From: Sophora flavescens
Taxonomy: Eukaryota; Streptophyta; Magnoliopsida; Fabales; Fabaceae
Direction: 5' to 3'
Assembly: GCA_030762895.1 (NCBI GenBank)
Contig: CM061064.1
Coordinates: 132,811,402-132,875,401, forward strand
DNA length: 64,000 bases
This document shows, piece after piece, positions 31,501 through 42,600 of this stretch. Made by a program: the position numbers and the translations under genes. A model generated the notes under the pieces. The model did no database searches. It was not told where the DNA came from and saw only the letters and a list, made by a program, of their open reading frames with translations. Each line of letters starts with the position of its first letter. Positions within the stretch are counted from its first letter, which is position 1.

Positions 31501-32474
31501 ACTTGCCAGTGACTCAACACCATCTTCCGCATTCTTCTCTGAACTGCGTACGATAGCCGATGACTTAGCCCGTATTCTTCCGCTACTACATTTACTTTCC
31601 CAGGGTGATACTGTAGTTGGAAATTGTAATCCTTCAGAAATTCCAACCAACGTCTCTGTCGCATATTGAGATCCTTTTGATCAAACAAGTACCTCAAGCT
31701 TTTGAGATCACTGAAAACGTTGAACGTTGCTCCATACAAATAATGCCTCCAGATTTTCAGTGCAAAAACCACAGCCGCTAGCTCCAAGTCATGCATTGGG
31801 TAGTTCCTCTCATGAACCTTCAATTGTCTTGAAGCATAAGCTACCACTTTCCGGTTTTACATTAGCACACACCCTAACCCTTGATGTGAAGCATCACAGT
31901 ATACCTCGAAAGATTCCTTAGGATCAGGTAATACTAACACAGGTGAAGTAGTTAACCCTTTCTTCAACTCTTGGAAACTTTCCTCGCACGCTTCAGTCCA
32001 CGCAAACGCTTGGTCTTTTCGCGTTAGTTGGGTAAGAGGTCCTACTATTTTGGAGAATCCCTTGATGAATCTCCTATAGTATCCAGCTAAACCTACGAAA
32101 CTACGAATTTCTGCAACCGTCTTTGGTCTCTCCCATTTTAGAACAACTTCAACTTTTGACGGATCCACTGCGATACCTTCATTCGAGATAACGTGTCCTA
32201 AAAATAGAACTTCATCTAACCAAAATTCGTACTTTTCGGGTTTCGCGTATAACTTTTTCTCTTTTAAGATTTGGAGAACCATACTGAGATGTTCAGCATG
32301 CTTCTCTGAATTAGGAGAATAGATTAGAATGTCGTCTATAAAGACAATGACAAACTGATCTAGATAAGGACGAAAAATCATGTTCATGTAATCCATGAAT
32401 ATCGCAGGTGCATTCGTCACTCCGAACGGCATCACAAGATACTCATAATGCCCATAGCGTGTTCGAAACGTTGT
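31501..32474 (-). pseudogene. gypsy RT C-terminal part and RNase H
   Basis: Frames 31857-32435 and 31467-31847 encode VMPFGVTNAPAIFMDYMN, then FVIVFIDDILIYS with the catalytic FIDD (about 32330-32350). Next come FLGHVISNEGIAVDPSKVEV and VGLAGYYRRFIKGFSKI. The RNase H part has FEVYCDASHQGLGCVLM and, after one stop, VVAYASRQLKVHERNYPMHD, LELAAVVFALKIWRHYLYG and VFSDLKSLRYLF. The sequence loses similarity around NVVAEEYGLSHRLS. Everything downstream is missing. Confidence 0.9.
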
Positions 32475-32895
32475 CTACGGGATATCCTCTGCCTTCACAC
32501 AAATCTGATGATAACCATATCGTAAATCTATCTTTGAGAAAATTGTTGCTCCACGCAATTGATCCATTAAATCGTCAATCCTCGGTAGTGGATATTTGTT
32601 CTTAATCGTCACTTTGTTTAACTGACAAAAATCTACACATAAGCGAGAAGTTCCATCCTTTTTCTTCATAAGAAAAACTGGATATCGGTCCAGAGCCCGG
32701 TTCCACTATTTGATTCTTCAAGTCTTCTAGCTCTGATGGCGACATACGGTATGGTGCCATGGATATCGATCCAGAGCCCAATACCAGATCAATCGCAAAC
32801 TCAATGCCTCGAATAGGCGGTAGTCCAGGTACATCTTCAGGAAAAACTTCGAGAAACTCATTGACGACGGGTATGGACTGTAAGTCAATCTCACT
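32475..32895 (-). pseudogene. gypsy RT N-terminal part
   Basis: MKKKDGTSRLCVDFCQLNKV, TIKNKYPLPRIDDLMDQLRG and FSKIDLRYGYHQICVK give the Tekay-type fingers and motif A. It ends in a stop just before TTFRTRYGHYEY. Upstream (about 32690-32880) are broken pieces of the protease-RT connection, including a frameshift just before the KKKDG block. Confidence 0.9.
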
Positions 32896-33300
32896 CTAGA
32901 CGTCTAAGGAAAACAGTAACATGTATCCTTGAGCTCCCTCTCTCAAAGAAGCTTTTACTCGGTTAGCAGACAAAAATCCAGAAATCTCATTCTTAAGAAA
33001 AATTAAGGATTTATTGGCACAGTCTAACAAGATATGATTAGAACATAACCAATCCATTCCTAGTGTCATATCTATTTGAGAAAGAGTCAAACAGATTAAA
33101 TTAACCAAATATTTCCTATCTTCTACAAAGATAACACAATTCAAACAAGTTGTAGTAGTCAAAACAGGTTTAGCAGTAGGAGTAGATATAGTCAAGTCAA
33201 AAGGTAAAGAAGACACAGGTAATCCTAGCAATTTAGCACATTCATATGCAATGAACAAATGCGTCGCACCCGAATCAAACAGTACAGTTAAATATTTACC
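32896..33300 (-). pseudogene. gypsy aspartic protease
   Basis: The catalytic motif reads VLFDSGATHLFIAYECAKLL near 33235-33290 and looks intact. VEDRKYLVNLICLTLSQIDM and TLGMDWLCSNHILLDCANKS follow, the standard gypsy protease C-terminus. A frameshift or stop separates it from the knuckles upstream. Confidence 0.88.
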
Positions 33301-33600
33301 TCCTATGACACACTCCCTGAATCAGATCATCATTATGAGAGGCCTCAGTACCACTCATTGTATAAACTCTTCCTCCAACTCTAGGCCTTGCAGTTCGCAC
33401 ATTGTTGACCGAAGGTTCTGTATTAGATCGTCCACAATTTCTAGCAACATGTCCAGGCTGTCCACACTTAAAACAAATGATTCCCGTAATCTTGCAGTCT
33501 TTGGTTGCGTGACCCATGCCACACTTCATGCATTTCTGTGGAACATTCCTAGATGAACCAGCGCCTCCACCGCTTCCACCAAAAGATCGTTGTTGGAACT
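33296..33600 (-). pseudogene. gypsy nucleocapsid zinc knuckles
   Basis: Two knuckles occur: CMKCGMGHATKDC, slightly shortened in spacing, and CFKCGQPGHVARNC, canonical. They are followed by GGRVYTMSGTEASHNDDLIQ, which leads to the protease. The same GRVYT...SG.EAS..DDLI block is found in gag-only element 1. Confidence 0.88.
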
Positions 33601-33601
33601 G

Positions 33602-34339
33602 CTACTGACCTTGTGGCCTATTGTATGGCTTCCTCTGGAATCGATTGTTATTCTTGTAGTTTCCCCTATTAAACCCAGATGGTCCATAACTCTGTTGATT
33701 AGCATCACGACTCGCCTTCAAATCCTCTATCTGTCTACACTTGTCCACCAGCCTCGGAAATACAGATATTTCCATTGGAACTACTACTTCTTTCAGTTCA
33801 TATCGAAATCCTCCTTCGAATCTGCGACACTTCCACCCTTCATGTGGATTGTCACTCAGATAGGCAGAAAACTTTGACAGGCTTTCAAATCTGGTGCCGT
33901 ATTCAGCAACAGTCATACTGCCTTGCTTCAACTGTAGAAATTCCATTTCTTTAGCATCTCTGGCACTTGCCGGAAAGTACTTCTCCAGAAACTTCCTACA
34001 AAAAGCTTCCCAATTCACCTCTTGTTGATCATGCTCAAGAACTTGGAGAGCTCCTCTCCACCAATTCTCAGCATCGCCCACCAGCATGTAGGCAGCATAA
34101 GTAACCTTGTCGTTATCAGTACACCTCATTGCAGTAAAAATCTTCTCCAAAGATTGAATCCACAGTTCAGCTTTCTCATGCTTGAACTCACCTTTGAATT
34201 CCGTCGGATTTCTACGCAGTAATTCATCCAGTCCTTTGCTTTCAGCTCCCCTTTCCTCGCGTCGAACAAACACGGCAGTCATTTTTGACATTGCTCTCAC
34301 CGCTGCATTCATAGCCTTAGTTCCTCCGCCACGAGCCAT
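33602..34339 (-). pseudogene. gypsy gag (capsid), Tekay-like element
   Basis: This is the longest intact frame in the window for a gag protein: 245 codons starting MARGGGTKAMNAAVRAMSKM. It includes FKHEKAELWIQSLEKIFTAM, GDAENWWRGALQVLE, FCRKFLEKYFPASARDAKEM, YGTRFESLSKFSAYL and KCRRFEGGFRYELKEVVV of Retrotrans_gag. One stop (before QFQQRSFGG) separates it from the knuckles. Confidence 0.9.
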
Positions 34340-34492
34340 TATAATCCTGCAAGACCAAAATCAATTAGTCATGCAGATTACAATAAACTCACCCCAAAAA
34401 TATCATTTCTTCCAAAAATAATACCAAAAGCACACAGAGAACACACAGCACAAACAAAGATAGACCTAAACCACAAATCCTAACAGACTCGA

Positions 34493-34507
34493 CTAGTTCT
34501 GATACCA
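34493..34507 (-). other. Primer binding site of the Tekay-like element
   Basis: On the minus strand TGGTATCAGAACTAG follows five bases after the LTR. It is the initiator methionine type with one change. Confidence 0.82.
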
Positions 34508-34512
34508 AATAA

Positions 34513-37500
34513 TGTAGCACCCTTCTCGGGCGCTACATTGTCTGTGACATTTCTATTTTTATAAGACCGAGTAAAACGGAAAATAATTATTTTGCCAAAA
34601 ATACGGGTTTTTTTTCTTTTCTCTTTCGCAATAATACCATACACAGTCTTTAACATACAAAATCAACTTATGCATCAATATTATACAAACCAAGTTCCAA
34701 GTATTATCAGTCATACATATTCAGAAAGAAGGCGGAAATACCAGCGCCAGTAAATAACAAGACTGAAATATGTTTATAATAATAATATCTTTAGAGACAT
34801 AGCTCCACAAAATATAACATAGACACGAGACTGGCCAGACACAAAATACTGAGAAAAATCAATTATACTAAAGCCCTCGAGACTGTGTCCATGTCTCCCA
34901 GTGCGCTCAAACTCCAGCAGGATGTGATGGAGAAACAGTGTTGTCATCATCTTCGTCCAACGCAAGACAGAAAACATCAAACCAGAAAATACAGAAATGA
35001 GGTGAGATTTCCGTTCATCTTACACTTAACGCAGACATGCAATGGTACGACACACAGGTACGCACCAATATCAATAAACAGTTATATCATCCATCACAAG
35101 AGAAATAATAATGTCTCACAACAACATAATCACAAGGCACTGCTTTTCCTAGATAAGAGACATCTAAGACTCAAGGAATGACCTCTGATCCCCTATACCA
35201 TGGTTTTAACAAACAGTCGGAGAGAGTGGTTCGGAGGATTGTTCCGGACTATGCCAGCCTTGGGCAATAGAATGTGTCCAGAGTCATCAACGTGCACATT
35301 GACTTTTTCGGGAACATCCTACACTACCAGAAAATATACAGTGTCTACTAGAGTATGTCGATGTATTGCAAGATCACCATGCCACATAAGAGCAACCAAC
35401 TGGGCCGTTATGAGTATTTCATACCCCGACACCCCCAAGCATCAATAGATCATCACTACGAAATTCGCATCCACATTAAAGTGTTAGCTCGATCTCCTAG
35501 GCACAACGGCCTTACAGAACATAGTTTCACTGTGTTTAGGCAAACTTTGCCGGAAATGCGTTCTTCTCGTCTATCCATCGGATGACATAGTTTGGTTCCA
35601 TCAGAATCTTTTCAACGTACTGTAACAGATGTTAGATGTCCTTAAGTCCGAATCATCGGTACTTATTCATCAAGCTAAAGTTCTCAAGTAACCTTTCATC
35701 TTTGTGCAAAGTTTTCTTAGAATACTTGATTACGAGACCTAGCACATTATGAGATTGGAACATAGGTCCAATTATTTATTCCTGTGTACTTTTCTAGTTG
35801 AGCCTTTTTCTTTGGCTTTCAATAAAACAAATTATTCTGAGTCCATTAAATTTTATGGAATATGGATAATAAATTATCCATACTTTATGACATAAGGTCG
35901 TGTTCCACCCCACGTCATAAATTATTACGTTCGTATTTTCACTAAGTCATTCTTAACTTAGGTTTTTACATTTTACAGTAAAATCTCGTCTTGGAAGACA
36001 AAAATCCTTTTGGCTTAAAACCAAAACCTTTAGATAAAATCAAATCCATTTTCAAGAGTAATATCCCTCAAAGATGCTTAGGTATCAATTTCTTCAAAAC
36101 ATTTCCTCAAAAATCTTTAAAACGTTAAACAATGGTTTTGCCGCTTTTTACTTAATTTAGGCTTAAAAAGCCAAACTTTTAAAGATATGGTTCTTCACCT
36201 CAAATGCCTTATTCTCCTAAGTTATATTACTCATGTGAAAAAGTTGAAACACTGATTTTACATCATTTATACAAAGTTCCTAAAATTTGACCGAACGTCG
36301 TTAATTTTGTAAATCACGTAAATCCTTTTTCAACGATTTTACACTCAAACCGTCCAAAACTCATTTTTGAGTTTTAGAACAGTTTTATAAACATGAAAAA
36401 CAGTTTCTAACTGTCCAATTACTTTAATTTTCGAAAATTGCATTTTAGTCCCTAAACTTCCATTAATTACAAAATAGTCCTTTTTCACTTAAAACCTTAT
36501 AACTTTTTATTTATAACTCCAAATCACACCAAACTAACTTCTTTAGAAATATTTTTCAGTTACCCTCTAATTTCCCAGAAATCACTTTTCTGCCCCAAAT
36601 ATTTGTCAATAATTGCAAAAAGGTCCTTTTTCACCAAAAAGCTTATAACTTTTTATGTATTAATCCAATTAACACCAAACCAATTTCTATGGTTTTGTCT
36701 CATCAAGGAATACAATATTAACATTCAAGAACACGAACTTCAGTGCAGCCACTGAAATTCTCAGAAATTGCAATTTAGTCCCTAAGGACTCATAAATCCA
36801 TAACTTTCAATATACACATCCAAATCAATCCAAACCAATTTCTATATTCTTATATATTCATTTACTTCTCATAAAAATTATTCAAACAATTTAGCACATC
36901 ATGGAACCCTTTTAAACAGCCAGGTCCGAATGGCCTAAAAAAGTTATTTATATAATTTTCTCATGTAGTCATGCATCATATAATCATATTCAACATCAAT
37001 AGTAATTATACCACAAACACAACCATCAATCAATCCCTCTAAGAGGATCACACACATATAAACCAATAAATTATACAAATTATATACTTATAATTTATAA
37101 GATCATTTACACTAAATAACACTAAGTAAACCATCAACATGTCTACCCTAAGGTAGGATGATGGTAATCTCCCCCATACCTTTGTTGACCACTTGATACT
37201 CAAGCAAGAAGAGGATGATGTTCACCTAGAACTCAAGATTTTGCACAACCAAAACCTAGCCATGAATCATCAACAAAACAACAAGTTAAAAATGAAGAAA
37301 ACTACCAAACCCATTTTGAGCATGGTTCGGTCAACTCTAAAAAAAAATAGCTCAAAATATCCAAATTTTTCAAGCTTTTGGATAATGAAAATAGAAGTCA
37401 TATGAAGATCATAGAAATTGGAATCACATTAAAAGGATTTTTCTATGATTTTTGAAGTTCTAGATCTAAGAATTTGAAATTTGTAAAAACTTGAGATTTG

Positions 37501-38294
37501 AAGAAAAGTTGTGAAAGGAAAGGAAGATATGATCATAAATCACAAGGATCTATCTTTGGAATTTGAAGAAACCAACGACAACTTATACTTCCTTTGTCAA
37601 TCAAGTGTAAGACTTAAGAGTTTTTGGTGAGAAAAATGAAGAACATGAACCAAATGAGCAAAATGAAATGCCAAGTGTGTCTTTTGAAGGTGTGGCCATG
37701 AGCTTCCTAGGGAGAAAAGGGTCCAAGGAGTAATTTGGTGTCATGGCAAACTTGTAGTTAAAAAGTCATCATTGCATGTATTTAATGCATGGTGACTAAC
37801 CCCTATGACTCACCCCCTTGAGTCATCACAAATGAGTCATTGTTCCTATCCGTTCGGGGTTGGGTTTTTTCTTTGTACCTCCGTTCTCGATTCCGTCGAT
37901 CCCCGATCGTCGAGTATTCGCCCGAATAACTCATAATAACTTATTTATTTTGAAAATTTTCAAAATAACCACTATGGTTGGAAATAAAATATAAACCTAA
38001 ACGGTTTCGTTCACGGGTCAAAATTAAGTTTTCTGACCAGTAAAATCTTACTGTCAGTGAAAATGCAGACCGTGTTTCGTTTGAGTTTTAAACCCAAATT
38101 TTTACCGTAAGCTTCTACCATAAAGTAGAGTATAACTATGATTTTATTTTATTAAAAATCATTTTCTGGATCTAATATAAAAAAATTATGAGCAATTAAT
38201 TCTACCGATAATTGAAAAACAGTAAAAACAGCAAAAACAACAAAACGGTAAAAACCTTAAAAACAGCAAAAACAAAAAAAAACGGGGTGTTACT
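34513..38294 (-). repeat. 5' LTR of the Tekay-like element (3782 bp)
   Basis: The ends on the plus strand are TGTAGCACCC and CGGGGTGTTACT. The final base differs from the expected A. The sense U3 side has TGACTCA/TGAGTCA motifs at 37805-37840. No tandem repeat zone like that of the solo LTRs is apparent. The flank on the right (TCGAAGAGTT) cannot be matched to a left flank because that end is lost. Confidence 0.85.
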
Positions 38295-38467
38295 CGAAGA
38301 GTTGGTCTTTCCTTGTAAGGTGAAACAATAGCTCCAAAATCTTAGATAGTCCCCCTATGCACCTTCGAAAAATGGCTATGAAAAATGATTAGGGTTTACA
38401 TGTGCATGGTTGAAATTAATATGAATGATGTTGAGCTTCCAATTGTATCTTCAAATAAATCAAAAGT

Positions 38468-38902
38468 TTAAATGAATGACAGATAAATACCTTTATTTGG
38501 AGGGACGGTAGAATTCCTTCTAGAATTAAGCAAATGTCTCCTTAGATACCTTGCTTGTCTGTATTCAGCTTGTTTCTGCATACGTTGATCTTCTGCTTCT
38601 GTGAATAGCCATAGGAGGTCTGAATAAAGTAAAAATAAAATAAAGAAAAGAGCTGCTAAAAAGTTCATCATAGTAGAAGAAACCCAACCAAGCCAAAGAA
38701 GCATGTCTTGGTGAGACTTCAATTTTAGCCCTCCCTTGTTCATAGTCATCTTTATGCGCCTCTTTAGTCTGGCTATTTTGGTGGTCAGATTTTTGTAGCC
38801 ATAGAAGGGAAACAATATGTTGTTGTTCATGACACAATGACAATGAAGAAACTCAATTATAAATGTGGTTTCAATTTGCTTTGATATTTGGTTTTTATTC
38901 AA
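38468..38902 (-). other. ORF of unknown origin beside the Helitron
   Basis: The 144-codon frame (inner start MNNNILFPFYGYKNL) has basic patches (KIARLKRRIKM) and a hydrophobic segment MNFLAALFFILFLLYSDLLW. A charged tail ends EYRQARYLRRHLLNSRRN. It does not resemble any element protein I know, so it may be an exon of a captured or host gene. Without homologues it stays hypothetical. Confidence 0.25.
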
Positions 38903-39154
38903 ATTTAGGGTAGTTATTGTAGCTTAATAACATTTTTGTTTGATTTTTTTAGGGTAATGGCTATAGAATGCATCCATTTAATTGAAAATATTTTCACACT
39001 AAACATACCTATCAAACAAAATATTTTGGGCAAAGAAAATATGCTGAGAAACAAAAACTCGGAGAGAGAGAGAGTGATGAAGCGTGTGAAGATTCGAAAG
39101 GACCTAGTTCTCGAGTGATGTAAACTCCAAGAGGATCTCGAAGCATTGGATGGG

Positions 39155-39585
39155 TCAATTAGCAGGTTCTTCGCTGCCACTTTTCGGTTTCCTTTCAGAG
39201 GTGAATGCCGTAGGCGACGGCTGGGATGAACCAAAGGGGGAATTTGCAGGCGGACGCCGATGCCGACGTATCTGCAAGGACCACGGGTTCAAGTGCTACT
39301 CGTTGCAGCTGTGAAACATGTTTGTCAATGGCAGTAACGATGCTGATGACTGTGACGCCGCCAATGAGTAAATTCGTAGGTTCTTAGTTGACACTGCTGG
39401 GTCTCATTTCATAGGGGCTTGCCGAAGGCGAGGTCTGGGATGAAGCAAAGGGGGAATCAGCCCACGCTGCCGCCGACGGATACACAACAACCACCCAATC
39501 TGACCGCCAATTGTTGCAGCATTGAATCATGGTTTGGCGATGGTGGTGAGATGCATATGGATGTGTCGGTGTTGTCTGAAACGAA
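39155..39585 (+). repeat. Degenerate 2x tandem repeat, period 214 bp
   Basis: Matching landmarks recur with a constant offset of 214: AATTAGCAGGTTCTT (39157) with AATTCGTAGGTTCTT (39371), and CTGGGATGAACCAAAGGGGG (39221) with CTGGGATGAAGCAAAGGGGG (39435). The copies have diverged considerably. The region is GC-richer than its surroundings. Confidence 0.75.
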
Positions 39586-40029
39586 GCAGCTACCACCAGC
39601 GGCCATATGGTTATCGTCGAAGCAACGCTACGACATTTGACATCACCCAAAGTAGCTGCAGTTCCATTCACCCTTTCAGATCCCTTTGGTGGAGAACTCC
39701 CGCTTAAGTCGGAATCCATTTTAGGTGGTCCGTATAACTCTGACTCGCAAATTGTCTTAACCCATCGATTTCCATTATACATGCGCTTTAGTTTTTTGCT
39801 CGCTGGCGGCATCTCTTTTGAGCCAAATGGTACATGGTTTTGTTGTTATTAGTGGGTCTTGTATCTGTTTAGTAAGTTTAAGAAAGGATAACAATTTGCA
39901 AAGAGATAGAGCCACGTAGCCTTCTGAGCATACGTGTAAGAAATTGGTATAGGTGTCATTAGAGTAGCTGATGTGTCTTAATATTATGTTTAGGGTGAAT
40001 TTTAATAAATTATAAATAGATTATATCGT

Positions 40030-40075
40030 AAATACTATCTTACGGAACCGTGCTAAGCACGGGTCTCTCAACTAG
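40030..40075 (+). mobile_element. Helitron 3' terminus
   Basis: The hairpin CCGTGCTAAGCACGG (40048-40062) is followed by GTCTCTCAACTAG and then T, the CTRR|T end of plant Helitrons with its stem-loop about 10 bp upstream. The body must lie to the left, probably including the 39.0-40.0 kb segment. The TC-starting 5' end was not identified, and it may have been removed by the gypsy LTR ending at 38294. Confidence 0.75.
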
Positions 40076-41119
40076 TTCTTCAAATTTCCCTTTTTCATTT
40101 CCAAATTTATCTAACCCACTCAAATCTCAATTATTTGTAGGCCCACCATATTTTTAACACTAAAAACTGACCCATTCTTTACACTTCCCGTAACTCAAAC
40201 CCACCCAACCCCACATACAAAGTATACCCACTAGTATTTAGTATTTTTTTTAACACTAAATATCCTCTCCCTCAACCTGTAGGATGCTTATAGAATTTTG
40301 TTTCTCCCAAAATATGCACACCCTCAATTTACAGCACCCCTTCGTTACTGTAGATTACAGACCACCGTAACCCAACCCCACCCAAGCTCTAACCTTTCAC
40401 CCTCTTAATTAGAAAGTCAGCAACCCATTCCAATCTTTCACCACCCATATCTACAATCAAGCCTCCAACCATAGTAGATCGAAAGGGAGGCAGAGGCATA
40501 ACAACACAGATGAGGGCCTGAGGTAGAGAGTCATGGTCAATAGATCTACAAGTTGGAAAGGCGAGATTGAAGAAAATGGATAAGGGTACAATTATTTTTC
40601 AGGTCTGAATGCATTTTGGGGTCTGAAATGTTTTGTTTTGAAAGAAAAGTCGAATGTAAAGGGATTGAGAACCGTGTTGCAGTGTGTTGCGGTGTGATGT
40701 GGCTGTTGCAGTGTCCTGTTGTGGTAGTAATGCGGTTCTATTGTGGCTGTTACTTGTGAATGCAATTATCTCCACAATTACGATGTGATGCGGATGCGGG
40801 CACCGGCACAACTGCAATATTGCGGTCGCATCAAGGGACCATCCATAGACACCCTTTTTGCTTCACTAATCTCAGATCGATGGCTATATCAACAACATGA
40901 GCTTGGTGGAATGTTACGGTAGAGCTCGTGCAAGGTGAGTTTCATTCTTGAACGCTCACTGTCTGACGAAGTTGCAAGCCCCGAGAAGTGTGACCCAATG
41001 TGAAACTCACCTCAACATGTAGTGTTTCACTGGTGAAGGCACTAAATGTTACTTCTATGTCTCCAACGAGTCAACTTAACTTGGCCTCCAGTCAACTTAC
41101 ATGCATAGCATAACCAAGT
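40076..41119. other. Unclassified DNA, no gene seen
   Basis: Short ORFs only. A TGTGTTGCGGTGTGATGTGG-like GT/GC-rich stretch at 40670-40820 has irregular repeats of TGTTGC/TGCGGT. No element termini are recognised. Confidence 0.55.
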
Positions 41120-41637
41120 AATCTACATGAGGTATGGGGAGAATAATCTTCATCTATCTTTTTGTGGGTGCGTGTGTGGTTTAATGTATTATTGTCTTGT
41201 TTTGAAACCCTAAGTGTGGGGTTATGTGCGTCCATTGCGACACCCCTTCTTGGGACATCACATGGTAACCTATTGCGGAAAACAAATCTTCAAATTGCTG
41301 GTTACTTTCGGAAAATAATCATTTTTAAGTACTTATCTTATCTTGAAAATAATCATACAATTTTTTCTTTTTCCTTTCCATACAATCAAAATAAGCAAAC
41401 ATATATAGATATGCATCAAAAGTTTTATACATACTCTATCACTACCACATTTTTACAAAAGGGCTTTTATAAAGGCAGGACATTCTCATAAAGTAACTAA
41501 GTCTATAAAATAAAGACATATCTAAACCTGTAGTGATCGTCCAGAACCACATATAAAAAAAACATGGTTCTCAATAGCTAGAACAGACTGACGAAACATA
41601 CTACTCCAAAATGAACTCTAACAACAGCTGGTCAGAG

Positions 41638-42128
41638 CTAATTGTATCCATTGGGGAGACCATGATGATCATCCCCACCCTCAGCAGGTGTGTCTGGTGA
41701 AGACACAACTGCCCTTGCTCCCTCATCGGGAGAATCATCATCATCATCGAGAGGATGGTACTCAGGCTCATCCTCGATGAACTCCTCAGGGTCCTCCTCA
41801 AACTCTGGATCCAAAACAACCAGCGCAGGAGGTGATGTTGGTGCTACCGCCTGTAAGGGCTGGACTAGTGGAGGATGAATCACAAACTCTCCCTGGTCCA
41901 CAAGATACTGTAGAAAAAGCCATGCTGAGGTAGTGATACCTCGATCGTCTCCACCGTGTGAGTCCGTCTCTGAGGTCCCGCAGCTAGTGTGCCAGCAACC
42001 TCACGTGTGGGACCTGTGTAGGTGGCACTAAATGCCCCAGGGTTAATCACCCAAGCACCACCATACCCGGCATTCTCAAACGTTATGGAACGAGTCCCCG
42101 AGTGGGCCAAAGGCATCTCCGGATCCAT
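41638..42128 (-). pseudogene. Acidic ORF remnant inside the solo LTR
   Basis: Starting MDPEMPLAHSGTRSITFENA and shifting frame once near 41890, about 160 codons read through to a stop. The second part is acidic and proline-rich (EFEEDPEEFIEDEPEYHPLD followed by four aspartates). It begins directly after a TTTATATCTGAGTATAG acceptor-like sequence, where the related LTRs also begin short acidic frames. Function is unknown and it may be non-coding. Confidence 0.4.
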
Positions 42129-42479
42129 CTATACTCAGATATAAATATATGCCACAAAGTAGAGGAACCAACAAGAAAACATGCAAGGGTGAGAAACCAA
42201 TATATGGGTTTAACACGATAACTACATGCGTGACACAAAAACAATACTTATACACATATATATAATCATAACCAAATAAATTTTCAGAAATAAACAAGTA
42301 TTTATCAATGGGTTTCATACCCGATCATTCGTCATTTATAAAAAGAATGCATGACACTCCAACATTTATCATCTTACTTTTAACTTAATCTCCGGATATC
42401 CCAACACCATATAAAAGAGCTAATCAAGCTCGATTGCCAAATAAGGCACACCGTATTTACCATAGCACTGTCCAACACA

Positions 42480-42600
42480 AGGCACAGTGAACACCGTATA
42501 TGGCTCAATGATTTGAACATCAAGGCTCAATGATACACCATCTTGCATTGTCCATCAAGGCTCAATGATACACCATCTTGAATACCTTGTCCACCAAGAT
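42480..42600 (-). repeat. LTR minisatellite (solo LTR at 41236)
   Basis: CATCAAGGCTCAATGATACA with CCATCTTG is repeated with a period of about 38 bp, and related GGCTCAATGATTTGAACATC units lie just before it. It sits on the sense-downstream side of the GACAGACGTGCC motif. Confidence 0.7.

Larger units (their letters stand above)
31501..38294 (-). mobile_element. Tekay/Del-like Ty3/gypsy element lacking integrase and 3' LTR
   Basis: The element has a 5' LTR (34513-38294), a methionine primer site, gag, zinc knuckles, protease, RT and RNase H in chromoviral order on the minus strand. It breaks off at about 31500, so integrase, chromodomain (if any) and 3' LTR are gone. Its LTR ends (TGTAACACCCCG...GGGTGCTACA) and gag are related to the two gag-only elements. 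It is therefore the closest thing in the window to their autonomous partner. Confidence 0.88.
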
